Below are positions 61,055-64,000 of a stretch of 64,000 nt of DNA, one piece after another. This DNA is from Rhizobium ruizarguesonis (lineage in GTDB: Bacteria; Pseudomonadota; Alphaproteobacteria; Rhizobiales; Rhizobiaceae): NCBI RefSeq assembly GCF_012349115.1, contig NZ_PQIG01000065.1:1-64000 (forward strand). The letters run 5' to 3'. The position numbers were made by a program, and so were the translations under genes. The notes beneath the pieces were generated by a model. It saw only the letters and a program-made list of their open reading frames with translations. It was not told where the DNA came from and ran no database searches. The stretch's first letter is position 1; each line of letters opens with the position of its first letter.

Positions 61055-61815
61055 GCGTCGTGGCAAATCCCTTCGACCTTTCTGGCCGGGTCGCCGTCGT
61101 CACCGGCGCCAATACCGGTCTCGGCCAGGCCATCGCGGCAGCGTTGGCGCAGGCCGGTGCGTCGATCGTCGCCGTCGGACGCTCCTCGATGGACGAAACC
61201 GAAGCGCTGGTGAAGGAAGCGGGAAGCCGCTTCCATGTCGTCAAGGCCGATCTTGCCAGCATCGAGCCGGTCAAGGGGATCGTCGCTGAGACCATCCAGA
61301 CCTTCGGCGGCCTCGATATCCTCGTCAACAATGCCGGCATCATCCGCCGCGCCGATGCGCTCGACTTCACCGAGGAAGACTGGGACGCGGTGATCGACGT
61401 CAACCTGAAGACCGCCTTCTTCCTGTCGCAGGCAGCCGGCCGCCATATGGTCGACAAGGGCAGGGGCAAGATCATCAACATCGCCTCGCTGCTCTCCTTC
61501 CAGGGCGGCATCCGGATCCCGTCTTATACTGCCTCGAAAAGTGGCCTCGCTGGACTGACCAAGCTGCTTGCCTGCGAATGGGCCGACAAAGGCGTCAACG
61601 TCAACGCCATCGCCCCCGGTTACTTCGTCACCAACAATACGACGGCGCTGCGCGAGGATGCCGACCGCAGTGCCGCCATCCTTGCCCGCATCCCGGCCGG
61701 GCGCTGGGGAACGCCGTCCGAACTCGGCGGTGCGGCCGTATTCCTGGCATCGTCGGCATCCGACTACGTGCATGGAACGGTGCTGCCTGTCGATGGCGGT
61801 TGGCTGGCGCGCTGA
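61051..61815 (+). CDS. kduD: 2-dehydro-3-deoxy-D-gluconate 5-dehydrogenase
   Basis: A 254-residue short-chain dehydrogenase that reduces the KduI product to 2-keto-3-deoxygluconate. NAD site VTGANTGLGQAIAAAL near 17, NNAG near 92, catalytic Ser, Tyr-x3-Lys in SYTASKSGLAGL near 155-160 and APGYFVTNNT characteristic of KduD. GTG start overlapping the kduI stop (GTGA); a second GTG three codons later is possible. Confidence 0.94.
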   Translation: MSVVANPFDLSGRVAVVTGANTGLGQAIAAALAQAGASIVAVGRSSMDETEALVKEAGSRFHVVKADLASIEPVKGIVAETIQTFGGLDILVNNAGIIRRADALDFTEEDWDAVIDVNLKTAFFLSQAAGRHMVDKGRGKIINIASLLSFQGGIRIPSYTASKSGLAGLTKLLACEWADKGVNVNAIAPGYFVTNNTTALREDADRSAAILARIPAGRWGTPSELGGAAVFLASSASDYVHGTVLPVDGGWLAR

Positions 61816-61839
61816 TCGGTCTCACCAACCGATCAGGCC

Positions 61840-61933
61840 TAGAGCGCCTTTTCAGACGCGCTAACGACGCTCTATCGTTTTGATTTTCCGCGTAACCCCC
61901 GAAAATCGATTCCGGTTTTCGGGGTTATGCGCT
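61840..61933. repeat. short intergenic repeat, diverged copy
   Basis: AGAGCGCCTTTTCAGACGCG, CTAACGACGCTCTA, then a palindrome CCCGAAAATCGATTCCGGTT TTCGGGG. It resembles the second family in its first half and abuts RIME copy 3. Confidence 0.5.
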
Positions 61934-62047
61934 AGAGCATGATGCCGAAAAGTGCGAGCAGTTTTCGGACGACATCACGCTCTAACTCTATAATTTAGAA
62001 CAGGATTCAGATTTTAGGCCGACCCGGCCTAAAATCATCCTGTTCTA
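61932..62047. repeat. RIME-like intergenic palindromic repeat, copy 3
   Basis: TAGAGCATGATGCCGAAAAG, its partner CGGACGACATCACGCTCTA, then TTTAGAACAGGATTCAG and TTTAGGCCGACCCGGCCTAAA ending in CATCCTGTTCTAG (arms separated here). Same order as copy 2. Together with the preceding repeat it fills the kduD-gntR gap. Confidence 0.78.
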
Positions 62048-62136
62048 GGGCTGCTGCCCACCGCATCGGCGTGGAGGGAATGCGAACAGGAAACGGGGTC
62101 GGCGCAGCCGCCTCAACACCAGGATTTCGAAACAGG

Positions 62137-62877
62137 ATGGCAGATAGGGACAACGCAGTCGTCAATACCATTCAGCAGGCGCCGAACCTGCGCAGCTACC
62201 TTGCCGATATGTTGACGGCGCAAATCGAGTCCGGCGACCTGAAGCCCGGCCAGCGCCTGCCGACCGAGCAGGCGATCATGACGGCGACCGGCGTCAGCCG
62301 AACGATCGTTCGCGAAGCGCTCGCCGCGCTGCGCGCGAAGGGGTTGATCACCACGCGGCAAGGCCTTGGGGCTTTCGTCTCGAACGATCCGACGCCCAGA
62401 TCCTTCTCGATCATTCCGAACGACCTGCAGTCGATCGACGAGGTTCTGCGCGTGCTGGAGCTGCGCATGGGGATCGAATACGAAGCCGCCGGTCTTGCCG
62501 CGCTGCGGCGCACGCAGGAGGACATCGACCGCATGCAGGACCGTCTCGATGCCCTCGACAAGGCGCTCGAGGAGGGTGGATATGGTGCGCAAGAGGACTA
62601 CGCCTTCCACAGATCCATCCTGGTCGCAACGCAGAACTCCTATTACGGCCGCCTCTTCGACACGTTCGGCAACATTATGGTGCCGCGGCAATGGGCACGC
62701 TTGGACAAGATGACATCAGTCGAGCGCAAGCGCCATGCGGCGCGCATGCGCAGGGAACACCATGCCATATTCGCGGCGATCCGCGACCGCGACGAACCTG
62801 CCGCGCGCCGCGCCATCCGAAGCCACCTGTCGAAAAGTGCCGCACGCTTCGAGGAGCTGCGCGACGCTACCGCATAA
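62137..62877 (+). CDS. GntR/FadR-family regulator
   Basis: A 246-residue regulator. The N-terminal winged helix (LTAQIESGDLKPGQRLPTEQAIMTATGVSRTIVREALAALRAKGLI) is classic GntR; the C-terminal all-helical FCD domain (about 100-235) contains the metal/ligand ELRMGIEYEAAGLAA and His residues (YAFHRSI; HHAIFAAI). FCD regulators commonly sense sugar acids, fitting control of kduI-kduD. The ATG at 62137 is preferred; the longer frame runs back into the repeat. Confidence 0.9.
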   Translation: MADRDNAVVNTIQQAPNLRSYLADMLTAQIESGDLKPGQRLPTEQAIMTATGVSRTIVREALAALRAKGLITTRQGLGAFVSNDPTPRSFSIIPNDLQSIDEVLRVLELRMGIEYEAAGLAALRRTQEDIDRMQDRLDALDKALEEGGYGAQEDYAFHRSILVATQNSYYGRLFDTFGNIMVPRQWARLDKMTSVERKRHAARMRREHHAIFAAIRDRDEPAARRAIRSHLSKSAARFEELRDATA

Positions 62878-62908
62878 TGCCGCGGTGCGCGGAGCGCGCG
62901 CGCACGCG

Positions 62909-64000
62909 TCACACCTCAGGCTTCGGCTTCATCAGCCGCCGCCAGGCGGCATGGTCGGTGTGCAGATCGGCAGAGGCGTGGATCGCGGGAAGAAGCGGTT
63001 TGCGTTTGCGCCGGCCGAAGCGCCGTTTGAAGCCGAGGATATTTTCGACGAAGCTTCTGGTGTAGAGCCCGGGGCCGCTTGAATAGATGCGCCATCCACC
63101 GTCGACGGCGGTCTCTCCCGCCTTGACGCGCTCCCATTCGGCCGTTGCCTGATAACGGTCATGAAACGCTGCATCGCTGCTGCTGAAATAGGTATTGCGC
63201 TGGCGCAGCGATGCATGCGGCAGCGCTGATGTGACTGAAATCGGATTGACGACGGCGATCGCCTTCCAGAGCTCTTCCGCCTCGGCCTCCAGCGCCAGCG
63301 TTTCGCAGTAGCGCAGATGCGCATGCACATACATCAGCCCGATCTCGCGACCGAAGAAGGAGGAGGATTCGGCGCGGCGAAACAGCGTCTCGGGGCCGCC
63401 GGCATAGGTCGCGGGCTTCTCCATCAGCCGCACGCCGTCGGGAAACAGCAGATGATCTTCGATCAGCTTCATATGATCGCCTCTCTGAGCCGGCGTGAAC
63501 AGCCCGCCAAGCATCGCCTGCGTCATCGAGATCAACGAAAAATGCAGGCCGGTGCGCTGGTCGCTCGGGTGCAGCAGCAATTCGACGCCGTCATGGCTGG
63601 GATCGAAGATACCGTAGCCGGCAACGACGCCGTCACGCACGAGATGGCGGTTGAAATCCCGGCGCATCGCCGTTGCGATCTTCCTTAAGCCCTTGGCCTT
63701 GTTGCCATGACCGAGGCGGCGCAGGATCGCGGAATAACGGACGATCTGCTCGTAGAGCAGGGCAACGGTCCAACTGCTGACCATCCAGTCGCGCAGATGC
63801 GGATCGGCCGGCTGCAGGGAATCGTTCCAGTCTCCCTCGCCATAGCGGATCAGATGCGTTCCCGGGATGAAAGCTTCGCGAACGGTATCGAGCAGCTTCT
63901 CGACATGGATCGCAATGGTGTCGGGCTCCGGCGCCCTGGCCATCGTCTTTTCATCGCGCCAGGAGACTTTCTCGTCGAGAATGGCGAGATCGCCGGTCGC
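62909..64000 (-). CDS. GH94-like glycoside phosphorylase/hydrolase, 5' part outside the window
   Basis: At least 363 residues of a longer protein: the frame stays open to the right edge (AILDEKVSWRDEKTMARAP upstream of the first internal ATG), so the N-terminus is missing. IRYGEGDWNDSLQPADP matches the catalytic-acid region (GDWND) of the GH94 cellobiose/chitobiose phosphorylase and cyclic-glucan family; YAGGPETLFRRAESSSFFGREIGLMYVHAHLRY and WRIYSSGPGLYTRS follow. Substrate not predictable. Convergent with gntR. Confidence 0.78.
   Translation of the reverse strand, partial: ATGDLAILDEKVSWRDEKTMARAPEPDTIAIHVEKLLDTVREAFIPGTHLIRYGEGDWNDSLQPADPHLRDWMVSSWTVALLYEQIVRYSAILRRLGHGNKAKGLRKIATAMRRDFNRHLVRDGVVAGYGIFDPSHDGVELLLHPSDQRTGLHFSLISMTQAMLGGLFTPAQRGDHMKLIEDHLLFPDGVRLMEKPATYAGGPETLFRRAESSSFFGREIGLMYVHAHLRYCETLALEAEAEELWKAIAVVNPISVTSALPHASLRQRNTYFSSSDAAFHDRYQATAEWERVKAGETAVDGGWRIYSSGPGLYTRSFVENILGFKRRFGRRKRKPLLPAIHASADLHTDHAAWRRLMKPKPEV

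Overview
The window looks like part of a large secondary replicon (chromid or megaplasmid) of a Rhizobium species close to R. leguminosarum or R. etli. Three things support this: high-GC alphaproteobacterial coding throughout, minCDE (known to sit on secondary replicons in several rhizobia), and repeated rhizobial intergenic palindromic elements (RIME-like). There are no tRNA or rRNA genes, CRISPR arrays, insertion sequences or phage genes. The replicon assignment is inference.

Layout. 1-3.6 kb: a small tautomerase divergent from a LysR regulator, then two tandem LuxR-type regulators. 3.7-7.9 kb: a beta-propeller-like fragment, a large RTX protein built on a serralysin scaffold whose zinc-binding site is destroyed, and a LysE exporter. 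7.9-12.5 kb: a visibly more AT-rich surface-polysaccharide patch (pyruvyl transferase, flippase, acyltransferase, small membrane protein). 12.5-24.6 kb: an unusual Tad/Flp pilus-type locus on the minus strand (FHA protein, TadC, TadB, FHA-fused CpaF, CpaB, an unnamed exported protein, three TadE/TadG-like pseudopilins, prepilin peptidase, pilin), with a divergent unit encoding a 43-residue hydrophobic peptide and a second CpaF.

24.7-51.3 kb is the core of the window: an apparently complete route for methylated amines. Tmm oxidises trimethylamine to its N-oxide, Tdm splits that to dimethylamine plus formaldehyde, DmmDABC demethylates dimethylamine, GmaS and MgsABC convert methylamine to N-methylglutamate, and the MgdABCD (sarcosine-oxidase-like) complex regenerates glutamate. 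PurU disposes of formyl-tetrahydrofolate. A GlxA/AraC-type and an XRE-cupin regulator sit between the divergent mgd and mgs units, and an amino-acid-permease-like transporter diverges from tdm. This block is interrupted by a frameshifted PAS/chemotaxis-like gene, minCDE, two small rhizobial proteins and a cold-shock gene.

51.3-59.3 kb: aldo/keto reductase, flavin amine oxidase, a MarR regulator divergent from a haloalkane dehalogenase across a clear operator, a PmtA-like methyltransferase, a two-component system and a DEDDh exonuclease. 59.4-64 kb: a 48-residue DUF1127 protein, an alpha-r14/NfeR1-like small RNA carrying four CCTCCTCCC hairpin loops, the kduI-kduD ketouronate genes with a GntR regulator, and the 3' part of a GH94-like gene running off the right edge.
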